Positions 42,150 through 51,991 of a stretch of DNA of 64,000 bases are shown here, one piece after another. Each line of letters opens with the position of its first letter. The stretch's first letter is position 1. The notes under the pieces were generated by a model, which was not told the origin of the DNA, searched no databases, and worked only from the letters and a program-made list of their open reading frames with translations. Source of the stretch: Nocardiopsis_B sediminis (GTDB lineage Bacteria; Actinomycetota; Actinomycetes; Streptosporangiales; Streptosporangiaceae); the NCBI RefSeq assembly GCF_042650565.1, contig NZ_JBHSBH010000003.1, positions 434,001 to 498,000 on the forward strand, written 5' to 3'. The position numbers were made by a program, and so were the translations under genes.

Positions 42150-45100
42150 CGGCGCCCCCCCGCCGACGACGACACACCGCCCCCGGGCCCCGGCCACCAC
42201 GCCGCACCCCCGCTGCACGACCGGCCCGCCGCCGACGCGCCGCCCGACGACCCGGCGCCCGCACACGGCCCCCCGTCGCCGCATCCCCCCGGCGCCCCGC
42301 CCGCCGGCGGCCCCGACCCGGGGATGCTGCGGCGGCTCAAGCTCGCGGCGGTGTGCATGCTGCTCACCGCCGCGGCGCTCAGCCTCGACCCCCCGATGAT
42401 CGTCGGCGACACCAAGATCGACCTGGCCGTCAACCCCTTCGGGTTCCTGGAGCGGGCGCTGCACCTGTGGGACCCCGCCTACTTCGGGCAGGTGCAGAAC
42501 CAGGCCTACGGCTACTTCTTCCCCAACGGCCCCTTCCACGCGGCGCTCATCGCCCTGGACATGCCCCCGTGGCTGGTACAGCGGGCGTGGATGGCGGTGC
42601 TGCTCTGCGCCGCCTTCCTGGGCACCGTCAAGCTCGCCGAGGCCCTGGGGATCGGCACCCTGCACACGCGGATCGTCGCCGGCGCGGCCTACGCCCTCGC
42701 GCCCCGCGTGCTCACGCTGATCTCCTACAACTCCGCCGAGCTCCAGCCCATGATGCTGCTGCCGTGGATCCTGCTGCCGCTGGTCCTGGGCGCCCGCCGG
42801 GGCCGCAGCCCGCTGCGCATGGCGATGCTCTCGGGGGTGGCGTTCCTCTGCTGCGGCGGCACCAACGCGGCCTCGGAACTCGCGGTCCTCGTCGTCCCGC
42901 TCATCTACCTGCTGACCCGCTCCCGCGGCCCGCGCACCCGGCGGCTGCTGCTCTGGTGGCTCACGGCGCTGTTCCTGGTCTCCTTCTGGTGGCTGGCCCC
43001 GCTGCTGCTCATGGGCCGCTACGTCTACTCCTTCATGCCCTTCACCGAGGACGCGGCCACCACCACCGGCGTCGCGTCCCTGGCCAACGCACTGCGCGGC
43101 GCCTCCAACTGGATGGGCTACCTCCCCGCGCAGGGGCAGGCGGCGCTGCCGTCGGGCGCGGAGCTGTCGACCGAGCCGTGGCTGATCGCGGTCACCGCCC
43201 TGGTCGCCGGGATGGGCATGGCCGCCCTCATCGACCGGCGCACCCCCGAGCGCCTCTTCCTCACCGTCTGCCTGCTCACCGGGACCGCGATCATCACCGC
43301 CGGCTACACGGGGGCCGACGCCGCGGCCGGCCCGTTCGCCCCGGCCATGCGGGAGATGTTCGACGGCCTCCTCAGCCCGTTCCGCAACATCCACAAGTTC
43401 GACGCGCTGATCCGCCTGCCCGTCGTCCTCGGCCTGGCCCACCTGCCGGTCGTGCTCGCCCTGCGCGCGGCCGACCGGCGCGCCGCGGGCCCGCAGCCGC
43501 CCCCGCCCGCCCGGTGGCCCGTCCCGCAGCCGCAAACGGTGCATCGGGTCGCCGCCGCAACGGGCGCCCTGGCCTTCCTGGCGACGCTGACCCCGCTGGC
43601 CACGGTGGGCATCGCCACGCCCGGCGGCTTCGAGCGCATCCCCGGCTACTGGTACGAGGCCGCCGACTGGCTCGACGCCCGGGCGCGCGACGGCATGACG
43701 ATGGCGGTCCCGGGCTCGGCGCGCGGCGAGTACGAGTGGGGCCGCCCCATGGACGAGCCGATGCAGCCCCTGCTCGACGCCGCCTGGACCAACCAGCAGA
43801 TCATCCCCTGGGGGTCGGCCGGGGCGTCGCGGCTGACCCAGGAGGTCGACCAGCGGATCTCCTCCGGGCGCGGGTCGGAGGGGCTGACCGCCACGCTGGC
43901 CCGCATGGGCGTCACCCACCTCCTCGTGCGCAACGACCTCCAGCGCAGCGGCAACAACGGCGGCTGGCCGGCGCGCGTGCACCAGGCGCTCGCCGATTCC
44001 CCCGGCGTCACCCTCCGGGCCTCCTTCGGCCCCCACGTCGGGTCGCTCGACGTCCAGCGGGCCGCCGACTGGTACGACCAGCCCTACCGGGCGCTGGAGG
44101 TCTACGAGGTCGAAGGCGCCGCCCCCACCGTGGGCACCGTCCCGGCCGAGGGCGCCCTGCGGGTGACCGGCGGCCCCGAAGCCCTGCTCGGCCTGGCCGA
44201 GCAGGGGATGCTCGATGACGACCGGCCGGTCGTCATCGGCGACGACCCGGGCGCCGACGACATCGCGCCCGAGAACACGGTCACTACCGACACCTCACGG
44301 CGGCGCGAGATCGTCTACCCCGACGTGCGCCGCAACGTCAGCAACACCTTCACCGCCGACGAGGAGCCCGAGCGCGGCGCCCCCGCCCCCGACATCATGG
44401 ACCCCGCCTGGGCGGACTACACCTCCGTGGCCGTGGACGAGGGCATCGCCTCGGTCACCGCGTCCTCCTCCGAGGCCGGGGCGAACGCGGCGGCCGGAAC
44501 CCGCGACCCCGGCCGGATGCCCTTCGCGGCGCTCGACGCCACCGCCGACACCTCCTGGCGCTCCAGCGGGTTCGCCGGCGCCATCGGCCAGTGGCTGGAG
44601 GTGGAGTTCGCCGAGCCGCGCGAGGTCGGCGACCTGGCCATCGCCTTCGAGCAGATCCCCGGGGAGCCGCCGCCCGCGCGGATCAGCATCATCACCGACG
44701 ACGCCTCCGCCACCGCCGCGGTCGCGGCCACCGGCGAGCCCCAGGAGTTCACCGCCCCCCAGGGCACCACCTCCTCCCTGCGCATCCGCGTGGACGAACT
44801 GGCCTGGGAGCCCGAGTACCGGTTCGGCACGCGGGTGGGCATCACCGGCCTCACCCTGCCAGGGCTCGACCCGGCGCGCACCCTGGACGTGCCGGGGGTG
44901 CCCGGTGCGCGGACCGTGCTGCTGACGGGGTCGACCGGGTCGGTCCCCGGGTGCATGGAGGGCTCCCAGGTGTGGGTGTGCAACCCCGATCTCGCGGTCC
45001 AGGGCGAGGACGCCTACACCTTCGACCGCTCCTTCCGGATGGGCGCCGGCGCCGGGGCCGGCGGGCACGTGATCAGCGGCGAGGCGGTCATCGCCGATCC

Positions 45101-46781
45101 CGTGGACGCCGAGAACGCCGCCAACCGGGCGACCGGGTACCCGCAGGTGAGTTCGTCGTCGGCCTCGGTGCAGCACCCGGCCGCCATGGGGCGCAACGCC
45201 TTCGACGACGACCGCGCCACCGTCTGGTACCCCGACCCCGGCGAAGACGCGCCCTCGCTCGACGTCGACCTGGGCCGGGCCACCGAGATCGACGGCCTGC
45301 GGGTGGACTTCCCCCGCGCCGACAGCGTCCTGCGGCCGGTCAAGGTCATCGCCGAGACCGCGGGGACGGTCCGCGAAGGCTGGCTCGACGGCAGCGGCTG
45401 GGTGGGGTTCGCGCCCTTCACCACCGACGAGCTCACCCTCACCTTCGAGCGGCCCGAGGACCAGCCGCTGGAGATCAGCGGCATCCGGCTGCCCGGCGTG
45501 GACCCGCTGGAGCCCGTCGAGGGCGGCGACGCGACGACGGCCTGCGGGCTGGGGCCCGTGCTGCGGGTCAACGGCGAGCGGGTGGAGACCCGCATCGTCT
45601 CGGGCACCCTGGAGGACGTCCTCGCCGGCCGGGCGCTGCGCTATGAGAGCTGCGGAGACACCGGCATCGTGGACGGCGGCAACCGCGTGGCCGTCGAGCC
45701 CGGCAACCGCTACCAGGTGCGGTCCGCGCTGGTGGCCGAGGCGGGCGCGGCCGCGCGCGACGAGGTCGAGACCGCGCCCGTGGCCGCGATGTCGGCGTGG
45801 GGCGACGGCGAGCGCCGCTTCGACGTGGCGGTGGAGGAGGACTCCTACCTCGTCGTCAACGAGAACTTCAACGACGGCTGGCGGGCCGAGGCCGAGGGGG
45901 TCGACGCCCCACTGGAGCCGGTGCGGCTCGACGGCTGGAAGCAGGCGTGGCGGCTCCCGGCCGGAACGGCGGGGACGGTCACCCTCACCTACACCCCGGA
46001 CGGCCCCTACCACCTGGCGCTGGGGGTGGGCGCGGCACTGGCGCTGGTCGCCGTCGCCGCGGCGGTCCGCCGCCCCCGCGGCGGCGGGACCCCCCGGCGC
46101 CGCCTCCGCCGCCGGCTCCCGGCCCGCGCCCCGATGCTGCTCACCGACCGGAGCGGCCGCCCCGCGGGCGCGGGCCGCAACGCCACGGCCAACGGGGACC
46201 GGAGCGCCTCCGGATCCCCCACGCCTCCGGACTCCGGGGGCGCGGGAGCCGTGTGGTCGCCCTCCGTCGGCCCGGCCGGGATCCGGCGCCGCCTGCTCGT
46301 CCCCCTCGCGCTCGTCTATGGGGTGTGGGTGGCCGGGGCGGTCGGCGCCGCCGCGGCGGTGGCGGCGCTGCTCGTGGCGTGGTGGCTCGGCCGGGCGCCG
46401 TCCGAGCGGCTGCGGCACGCCAAACCGCAGCGCCCGGCGTCGGGCGGGCGCCTGCTGCGCCTGCTCACCGGGCCCTTCATCGTCGTCGCCTCGCTCTGCT
46501 GCGCCGGGATCTCCCTTGCGGTGGGCACCTACCTGACCCTCTACCTGCCGTTCCACGACATCAGCGAACTGCTCGGCGACCCGCTGCGCGGCGCGGTGGC
46601 GCAGCTGTGCTGCCTCCCGGCGCTGGTGCGGCTCGCGATCGCCCTGGGTGAGCCCGCCGCCCCGGCGGAGCCGGCCGAGGGTCCGGACGCCCCGCCGCCC
46701 GGCGAAGCCCGCGGCCCCCGGGACGAAGACCGTCCCGCAACGGATGACCGGCACGGCAGCGCACAGGAGGTCAACGCCTGA
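42150..46781 (+). CDS. aftD: AftD-like alpha-(1->3)-arabinofuranosyltransferase, 5' end broken by gap
   Basis: The frame is open from the gap edge to 46781 (about 1,543 residues); the real start is probably GTG 42107, overlapping the upstream stop. After a Pro-rich head comes a GT-C membrane core of about eleven helices, including YGYFFPNGPFHAALIAL and a periplasmic loop with the Asp/Glu pair typical of polyprenyl-sugar enzymes. Two discoidin-like domains follow (around 44455-44860 and 45155-45500, with DDRATVWYPDPG), then C-terminal helices. This matches the AftD/DUF3367 family, which adds arabinose from decaprenyl-phosphoarabinose. Its TGA overlaps the next ATG. The ubiA and dprE1 genes downstream would make its donor. 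Confidence 0.85.
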   Translation, partial: RRPPADDDTPPPGPGHHAAPPLHDRPAADAPPDDPAPAHGPPSPHPPGAPPAGGPDPGMLRRLKLAAVCMLLTAAALSLDPPMIVGDTKIDLAVNPFGFLERALHLWDPAYFGQVQNQAYGYFFPNGPFHAALIALDMPPWLVQRAWMAVLLCAAFLGTVKLAEALGIGTLHTRIVAGAAYALAPRVLTLISYNSAELQPMMLLPWILLPLVLGARRGRSPLRMAMLSGVAFLCCGGTNAASELAVLVVPLIYLLTRSRGPRTRRLLLWWLTALFLVSFWWLAPLLLMGRYVYSFMPFTEDAATTTGVASLANALRGASNWMGYLPAQGQAALPSGAELSTEPWLIAVTALVAGMGMAALIDRRTPERLFLTVCLLTGTAIITAGYTGADAAAGPFAPAMREMFDGLLSPFRNIHKFDALIRLPVVLGLAHLPVVLALRAADRRAAGPQPPPPARWPVPQPQTVHRVAAATGALAFLATLTPLATVGIATPGGFERIPGYWYEAADWLDARARDGMTMAVPGSARGEYEWGRPMDEPMQPLLDAAWTNQQIIPWGSAGASRLTQEVDQRISSGRGSEGLTATLARMGVTHLLVRNDLQRSGNNGGWPARVHQALADSPGVTLRASFGPHVGSLDVQRAADWYDQPYRALEVYEVEGAAPTVGTVPAEGALRVTGGPEALLGLAEQGMLDDDRPVVIGDDPGADDIAPENTVTTDTSRRREIVYPDVRRNVSNTFTADEEPERGAPAPDIMDPAWADYTSVAVDEGIASVTASSSEAGANAAAGTRDPGRMPFAALDATADTSWRSSGFAGAIGQWLEVEFAEPREVGDLAIAFEQIPGEPPPARISIITDDASATAAVAATGEPQEFTAPQGTTSSLRIRVDELAWEPEYRFGTRVGITGLTLPGLDPARTLDVPGVPGARTVLLTGSTGSVPGCMEGSQVWVCNPDLAVQGEDAYTFDRSFRMGAGAGAGGHVISGEAVIADPVDAENAANRATGYPQVSSSSASVQHPAAMGRNAFDDDRATVWYPDPGEDAPSLDVDLGRATEIDGLRVDFPRADSVLRPVKVIAETAGTVREGWLDGSGWVGFAPFTTDELTLTFERPEDQPLEISGIRLPGVDPLEPVEGGDATTACGLGPVLRVNGERVETRIVSGTLEDVLAGRALRYESCGDTGIVDGGNRVAVEPGNRYQVRSALVAEAGAAARDEVETAPVAAMSAWGDGERRFDVAVEEDSYLVVNENFNDGWRAEAEGVDAPLEPVRLDGWKQAWRLPAGTAGTVTLTYTPDGPYHLALGVGAALALVAVAAAVRRPRGGGTPRRRLRRRLPARAPMLLTDRSGRPAGAGRNATANGDRSASGSPTPPDSGGAGAVWSPSVGPAGIRRRLLVPLALVYGVWVAGAVGAAAAVAALLVAWWLGRAPSERLRHAKPQRPASGGRLLRLLTGPFIVVASLCCAGISLAVGTYLTLYLPFHDISELLGDPLRGAVAQLCCLPALVRLAIALGEPAAPAEPAEGPDAPPPGEARGPRDEDRPATDDRHGSAQEVNA

Positions 46782-47917
46782 TGCGCGCCCACCACGAAGT
46801 CACGGACCCGTCCGGCGGCACCGCGCCAGGGCCGCCCGATGACGCAGTGCCCGGCCCGCCCGCCCCGGGCAGGGCGGGGCGCCGGTCCGCCGGGCGCGAG
46901 GCCGCGCAACGGGCCGTGCGCGCCAATGCGGCGCCGCTGCTGTTCGCGGCGGCGGCGTTCGCGATCACGCTGGCGCTGCTGCTGCGCTTCCACGTGGCCG
47001 ACCGGATCGAGGTGCTGCCCGCGGTCGTCTCCACCGATGTGCGCTTGGCCGACCCCGCAGCCTCCTACCTCGACACCAGCACGTGGGAGACCGTCGAGGA
47101 CACCGAGGTCGTGCAGCGGACCGAGGTGCACGGCTCGGTCAGCCCGGGCAACCCCGACTGGAGCACCTGGGACGTCACGGTCGACACCGCGGGCGACACC
47201 ATGATCGGCCACATGGACCGCCGGGTCGTGGTGCACCGCTCCACCGGCACCGCCGTGAACTGCTGCGGCGAGCACGTGGACGGCGACCGCGCGGTCCGCC
47301 AGGCCGGCCTGGTCCTGTACTGGCCCGCGGGCGGCAGCCGCGACGCCTACCCGTTCTACGACGCCGACATCCGCGCCGCCCCGCTCATGGAGTTCACCGG
47401 CACCGAGCAGGTCGCCGGGCTCGCCACGCGCCGCTACGAGCAGACGGTGGAGCCCACCCAGGTCCCGGAGTCCGCACGGTCGGTCCCGGCCCGCACCCTC
47501 GGCCTCGACCGCGCCGGGACCGTCACCGCCACCCGGTGGGTGGCGGTACACCGCACCTACTGGATCGAGCCGGTCAGCGGGCGCCTCGTCAACGCCGAGG
47601 AGGAGCGGGTGGAGACCCTGCGCGCCGAGACCGGGACGGGCGAGCGGACGCTCTTGGACGCGTCGCTGGCCATGCCCGACGACCAGGTGAGCGCGTTCGT
47701 CGCCGACGCCCGCGCCATCCGCCTCACCTTCCTGTCCGTGCGTACCTGGGCCCCTGCCGCGCTGGGCGCCCTCGGCGCCCTCCTGCTGGCGGCCGGGGCG
47801 ATGGCGGCCGCGCGGGCCCGTCGCCGGCCCGCACCCACCGGTCCCGGCGACCGGGAGGAGCCCGGGCCGGTCCCCACCCCGGCCACCGGACCGGTGGAGC
47901 CGGACCCGCGCCGGTAG
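46781..47917 (+). CDS. DUF3068 / PorA-family membrane-anchored protein (paralogue 1)
   Basis: This 378-residue protein has a cytoplasmic Pro/Arg-rich start, a membrane helix (about 50-70), an extracytoplasmic DUF3068 domain with paired cysteines (VNCCGEHVDGD), YPFYDADIRAAPLMEFTG and HRTYWIEPVSGRLVNAEEE, and a second helix near residues 325-350. DUF3068 proteins occur next to envelope arabinan genes and are sometimes labelled PorA-family; their biochemical role is not established. The ATG shares a base with the aftD stop (TGATG), so it is coupled to it. A paralogue lies at 53462. Confidence 0.82.
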   Translation: MRAHHEVTDPSGGTAPGPPDDAVPGPPAPGRAGRRSAGREAAQRAVRANAAPLLFAAAAFAITLALLLRFHVADRIEVLPAVVSTDVRLADPAASYLDTSTWETVEDTEVVQRTEVHGSVSPGNPDWSTWDVTVDTAGDTMIGHMDRRVVVHRSTGTAVNCCGEHVDGDRAVRQAGLVLYWPAGGSRDAYPFYDADIRAAPLMEFTGTEQVAGLATRRYEQTVEPTQVPESARSVPARTLGLDRAGTVTATRWVAVHRTYWIEPVSGRLVNAEEERVETLRAETGTGERTLLDASLAMPDDQVSAFVADARAIRLTFLSVRTWAPAALGALGALLLAAGAMAAARARRRPAPTGPGDREEPGPVPTPATGPVEPDPRR

Positions 47918-47927
47918 CATCTCGCCC

Positions 47928-48194
47928 ATGCCCTTCCCCTCTTCCCCCGCGTCCGGCGCATCGGACGTCACCGGCCGCGAAGAGCTCGCCGCCTTCATCG
48001 CCCGGCTCGGTGCGGAGTTCCGGGAGCGGGGTGAGGAATGGGAGAACACGACCCTCGACCGGTACCTCGACTCCCTGGCGGCCTGGCTCAGGAGCGCTCC
48101 GGGCTGGTACGCCAATACCGGCCGCGAGCTGCCCGAAGACGCCGACTGGACCCTCTTCGCCCGCGCCCTTGCGGCCGCGACGGTCTACGAGTGA
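47928..48194 (+). CDS. DUF7660-like small protein
   Basis: This 88-residue protein contains GREELAAFIARLGAEFRERGEEWENTTLDRYLDSLAAWL and WTLFARALAAATVYE. This is the pattern of a small acidic, helical protein found scattered through actinobacteria (DUF7660), recognised from memory. It has no membrane segment. Similar proteins in polymorphic-toxin regions can be immunity-like, but no toxin is beside it here. It is 10 bases after the DUF3068 gene and could share its transcript. It converges on the methyltransferase gene. Confidence 0.72.
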   Translation: MPFPSSPASGASDVTGREELAAFIARLGAEFRERGEEWENTTLDRYLDSLAAWLRSAPGWYANTGRELPEDADWTLFARALAAATVYE

Positions 48195-48216
48195 CCGGCC
48201 GCGTCCGGCGCGCCGG

Positions 48217-48972
48217 TCAGCGCTTGCGGAGGACCAGGAGGAGGTTCCAGGTGACGATCTCGCGCAGGAGCGGGACGTGGATCACCGGCTTGAGCCAGCG
48301 CGGGAGGTAGCGCGGCAGGAGGTCGACCACGTCGACGTCGTCGCGGCTGCGGGCCCAGGCGAGCATCTGCGCCGCCGATACCGCGAACATCGTGCGGCCG
48401 AAGTCGTTCTTGGGCCGGCGGCCCGTGCGGCGGGTGAAGCGCTCGGCGGCGTAGCGGCCGCCCAGGTAGTGCCACGGCGAGGTCTCGTGGCCGCCCCACG
48501 GTGACAGCCACAGCGTGTAGGAGAGGTAGACCGTCCCCCCGGGGCGGGTCACCCGCACCATCTCCTCGGCCATCCGCGGCGGGTCGGGCACGTGCTCCAG
48601 CACGTTGGAGGAGAAGCAGACGTCGACCGACCCCGTGCGCATCGGCATGTCCAGCGCACTGCCGAGGACCGCGGTGTCGGGCAGGTCGCCGCCGCGCAGC
48701 CGCAGCTCGGCGGTGTCGGCGTCGACGCACACGCAGCGGGCGCCCGCCGCCCGCAGGGCGTCGGCGAAGTAGCCGGGCCCGCCCCCGATGTCGACCACGA
48801 CCGCACCGTCGAGGTCGGCGTAGGTGCGCAGCTGGGCGACGGTGTCGCGGGCGAGCGTGCCGTAGAAGTGGTCGGGGTCGGTCTGCTCCTTGCGGAACGC
48901 CGAGAACAGCGCGACGGACCGGCGCAGGGTCGCGCGGAACGGGGCCTCGGAGGCGGTGGCCGGGGCGCTCAC
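48217..48972 (-). CDS. Class I SAM-dependent methyltransferase
   Basis: This 251-residue protein has a Rossmann methyltransferase core: motif I VVDIGGGPGYFADALR, acidic loop CVDADTAEL, DVCFSSNVLEHVPDPPRMAEEM and a VTRPGGTVYLSYTLWLSPWGGHE post-loop. The C-terminal basic stretch (RYLPRWLKPVIHVPLLREIV) may sit on the membrane. The GTG start overlaps the upstream methyltransferase stop by 4 bases, so the pair is co-translated. The target is likely a sugar or lipid of the envelope block, by context only. Confidence 0.85.
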   Translation of the reverse strand: MSAPATASEAPFRATLRRSVALFSAFRKEQTDPDHFYGTLARDTVAQLRTYADLDGAVVVDIGGGPGYFADALRAAGARCVCVDADTAELRLRGGDLPDTAVLGSALDMPMRTGSVDVCFSSNVLEHVPDPPRMAEEMVRVTRPGGTVYLSYTLWLSPWGGHETSPWHYLGGRYAAERFTRRTGRRPKNDFGRTMFAVSAAQMLAWARSRDDVDVVDLLPRYLPRWLKPVIHVPLLREIVTWNLLLVLRKR

Positions 48973-49715
48973 GGGGCGGCCTGTCCGTCGACGGCGACGT
49001 AATGCCGCAGGTGGTCCCAGTGGTCGCCGCCCCAGTAGGGGTCGGAGGCGGCGATGCGCGCCCCCAGCGGGCGCAGCAGGGCGGCGAGGCGGCCGGGCGG
49101 CAGCGTGTGCATGCGCATGGGCGCCGGATAGCCGAGCACGGCCCGCTGGGCCACCCGGATCAGCGGCCACGGGGCGAAGCGGAACACCAGGCCCTTGAAG
49201 GTGCGCCGCTCGCGCGCGGGCACCCCGATCACCATGGCCCCGCCGGGCCGCACCACCCGTGCGAACTCCGCGAGGTACCCGGCCGCCAAGGGCGGGGGCA
49301 GGTGCTGGAGGACGAGGTCGGTGTAGACGAGGTCGAAGGAGTCGTCGGCGAACGCGGCGAGGTCGGGGGCCTCGTTGAGTCGGAACGCCACCCGCCCCCC
49401 GCTGCGGTCGAGCCGGCGCGCCTCGGCGAGCATCGGGGCGGAGATGTCCACGCCCGTCACCCGGCCGAAATGCCCGGCGAGCGCGTTGGACAGGCGCCCG
49501 GCGCCGCAGCCGAAGTCCAGGGCGTGGTCTCCGGCGGGGCGGATCCCCAGCTCGGCCAGGCGCGCCATGGCGGAGTCGACCTCGGCGGCGCCGGAGGCCA
49601 GGAACTCGTCGTCGTCCCAGCCGCCCGTGCGCTTGGCGGGGTCGACGCAGACCGCCCACAGGGGGGCGGCCGAGCCCAGCCGGGTCCAGTCGTCGCGCAC
49701 TTCGTCGAGGCTCAC
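48969..49715 (-). CDS. Class I SAM-dependent methyltransferase
   Basis: This 248-residue protein has motif I ALDFGCGAGRLSNALA, VTGVDISAPMLAEARR, FDLVYTDLVLQHLPPPL and RPGGAMVIGVPARER. The N-terminal RDDWTRLGSAAPLWAVCVDPAKRTGGWDDDEFLASG belongs to a methyltransferase group common in polysaccharide loci. It is the first gene of the minus-strand pair and starts at GTG. It is divergent from the membrane protein at 49890, with 174 bases between them. Probably modifies a glycan residue. Confidence 0.85.
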   Translation of the reverse strand: MSLDEVRDDWTRLGSAAPLWAVCVDPAKRTGGWDDDEFLASGAAEVDSAMARLAELGIRPAGDHALDFGCGAGRLSNALAGHFGRVTGVDISAPMLAEARRLDRSGGRVAFRLNEAPDLAAFADDSFDLVYTDLVLQHLPPPLAAGYLAEFARVVRPGGAMVIGVPARERRTFKGLVFRFAPWPLIRVAQRAVLGYPAPMRMHTLPPGRLAALLRPLGARIAASDPYWGGDHWDHLRHYVAVDGQAAP

Positions 49716-49889
49716 GGCGCTCCTCCCGGCGGCGCTGGCGACCGGTGTGGACCCGGTTCTCGTTCAGGATGCCCCACTGCCATGGAACTGCGCGGACCAT
49801 CGCCGAATAATGTGGAACGTGTTGTATTGTGACACCCCCTCATGCGGCGGCGTCAACCGGTCCGCGGCCACGGCTGGGAAGTGAGCGCC

Positions 49890-51977
49890 ATGTCCGATCC
49901 CGACGGCGCGCGGCCCGCGCGGGAACCGCTGCCGGCCGACCCCGCACCGGCCGCCACGGCCGGGGAGCCGGTGGAGCCCGATGGCACGGCCCCCGATACG
50001 ACCGCTGACACGACCGCCGCGCCGGCCGGGGCGCTCGCCGCCGCGGTGTCCCGGGGCGTGCGCGACCCCGTGGTGATGCTGGGGTCCGCGCTCATCCTCG
50101 CCTCGCTGGCGGTCAAGGTGGTGGTGCTGCGCTCGGCCTACTTCATCGAGGACGACTTCCTCTTCGTCGCCGACGCAGCGGCCTCCGACCTCACCGTGGA
50201 GTACCTGACCGAGCTGCACAAGGGCCACCTGATGCCCGGGGCGAAGCTGCTCGCCTACGTCCAGACCGCCATCGCGCCCTACGACTGGACGCTCACCGCC
50301 GGGGTGATGCTGGCCTGCCAGGCCGGGGCGTCGGCCGCGGTCTTCCGCCTGCTGTGGGTGGTGTTCGGCCGCCGCTGGGCGATCCTGGCGCCGCTGGTGG
50401 TCTATGTCTTCGCCCCGCTGACGATCCCGGTCCTGGCCTGGTGGTCGGCCGCGCTCAACGCGGTGCCCTTCCAGCTCGCCATCGCCCTGGCGCTGCTGTG
50501 GACGGCCCGGTACCTGCGCACCGGCGAGGCGCGCTTCGGCTGGCAGGCGGCGGGCGCGGTCGTGTTCGGGATGGCCTTCTCGGTCAAGGCGATGTTCCTG
50601 CCCCCGCTGCTGTTCGTGTTCGCGGCCGCGTTCCTGGTCCGGGGGCGCCTGCCCGGGGTGCTGTGGCGCACGCTCGACCGCGACATGCCCTTCTGGACCG
50701 GGATGGCCCTGCTGTCCGTGGGCCACGGGCTGCTCTACCTCTCCCGCCAGGACACCTCCGGCGGCGAGGGCGCCGGGGCGCCGCGCGGCGACACCGCGCT
50801 GTCGATGGCCCAGCGGCTGCTCGGCGAGACCTTCCCAGCGGGCGCGGCCGGCGGGCCGGTCGAGTGGGGGCCGGTGACCCCCGCCGGAGGGCTGCTCAAC
50901 CCATCGGCCGAGGTGGTGGTCGCCGCGTGGTCGGCGATCGGTGTCGCGGTGATCGTCAGCCTGGCGGTGCGGCGCAGGTCGTGGCGGGCGTGGGCGATCC
51001 TGGCCGGCCACCTCGTGGTGGTCGACATCGTGCCCACCCTCCTCGCGCGGGGCCGCTACCAGGACGTCATCGGCTACGACCCCCGCTATGTGGCCGATGC
51101 GGCGCTGGTCTTCGCCGTCTGCCTGGCCTTCGCCTTCCTCCCGGTGCGCGGTGAGGAGGGGGCGTACCGCCGGGCGTGGCCGCCGGGGGCCGCGCGCACG
51201 CGCGCGGCGCGCACCGCCGCCGTTGCGGCGACGACCGCGTTCGCGCTGGTGGGCGGCGCGTCCACCTACACCTTCGCCGACACCCTCAGCGGCGGCCGCG
51301 TGCGCTGGTACCTCGACACCGTCCGCGGGTCGCTGAGCGAGGTCCCGCCCGAGGCCGGGGTCTACCCGCGGCCGGTACCTGAGGACATCGTGCTGCCGTG
51401 GAACGGCACCCGCCGGCTCAGCTCCCAGGTCCTGAGCCCGCTCGCCGAGGAGGGCGTGGCCGAGCGCATCCGCGATCCCGAGCCGGCCGGATCGGCGCTC
51501 GTCTTCAACGACGCCGGGTACCTGGTCCCCGGGGGCCCGGCCGAGAGCAGCGCGTTCTTCGGCCCGGCGGAGGACGAGGAGTGCATCGCCACCGCGGACT
51601 TCGGCGGCCAGGCCGTGTGGCCGGTGGAGTCGCTGGGCGGGCCGACGCTCGTTCTCGGGATCGCCTATTCGTCCGAGACGGAGACCGAGCTGCACGCGTT
51701 CGTGGGCGACGCGGCGGAGAGCACGCGGCTGCCCGCTGCCCCCGATGGCGGGGTCTGGTACGTGCCGCTCGCCGGGGCCGGGAACCAGCTGATGGTCACC
51801 ACCGACCCGGAGGCGCTGTGCCTGCGGTGGGTCACCTTCGGCGAGCTGGAGCCCGTGACCGAAGGGGACCCGTGGGCCGAGGAGCCTCAGGAGGGGGACG
51901 GATCCGCGGAGGAGGGGCCGGGGGAGGAGGAGCCGGCGGAGGACGGGGAGGACATCCCCAATCCCGTTCCCCGGTAG
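49890..51977 (+). CDS. Multipass membrane protein, possible GT-C-type
   Basis: This 695-residue protein has a disordered acidic start, about ten helices (from residue 60 on), and an extracytoplasmic C-terminal domain (about 470-660) with three Cys, ending in a very acidic Glu/Gly tail. Early loop residues IEDDFLFVADAAASDLTVEYLTELHKGHLMPG place an Asp/Glu pair and a His just outside helix 1, as in GT-C polyprenyl-phosphate glycosyltransferases. No family named. ATG at 49890 was preferred (GGGAAGTGAG upstream); GTG 49881 and ATG 49842 are alternatives. It converges on the acyltransferase gene. Confidence 0.72.
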   Translation: MSDPDGARPAREPLPADPAPAATAGEPVEPDGTAPDTTADTTAAPAGALAAAVSRGVRDPVVMLGSALILASLAVKVVVLRSAYFIEDDFLFVADAAASDLTVEYLTELHKGHLMPGAKLLAYVQTAIAPYDWTLTAGVMLACQAGASAAVFRLLWVVFGRRWAILAPLVVYVFAPLTIPVLAWWSAALNAVPFQLAIALALLWTARYLRTGEARFGWQAAGAVVFGMAFSVKAMFLPPLLFVFAAAFLVRGRLPGVLWRTLDRDMPFWTGMALLSVGHGLLYLSRQDTSGGEGAGAPRGDTALSMAQRLLGETFPAGAAGGPVEWGPVTPAGGLLNPSAEVVVAAWSAIGVAVIVSLAVRRRSWRAWAILAGHLVVVDIVPTLLARGRYQDVIGYDPRYVADAALVFAVCLAFAFLPVRGEEGAYRRAWPPGAARTRAARTAAVAATTAFALVGGASTYTFADTLSGGRVRWYLDTVRGSLSEVPPEAGVYPRPVPEDIVLPWNGTRRLSSQVLSPLAEEGVAERIRDPEPAGSALVFNDAGYLVPGGPAESSAFFGPAEDEECIATADFGGQAVWPVESLGGPTLVLGIAYSSETETELHAFVGDAAESTRLPAAPDGGVWYVPLAGAGNQLMVTTDPEALCLRWVTFGELEPVTEGDPWAEEPQEGDGSAEEGPGEEEPAEDGEDIPNPVPR

Positions 51978-51991
51978 GCCCGGGCCGGGCC

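Noticed and set aside
40494..44036. Minus-strand open frame crossing the second gap
   Set aside because: Low-complexity Gly/Arg translation opposite the GT4 and AftD-like genes; no family features.
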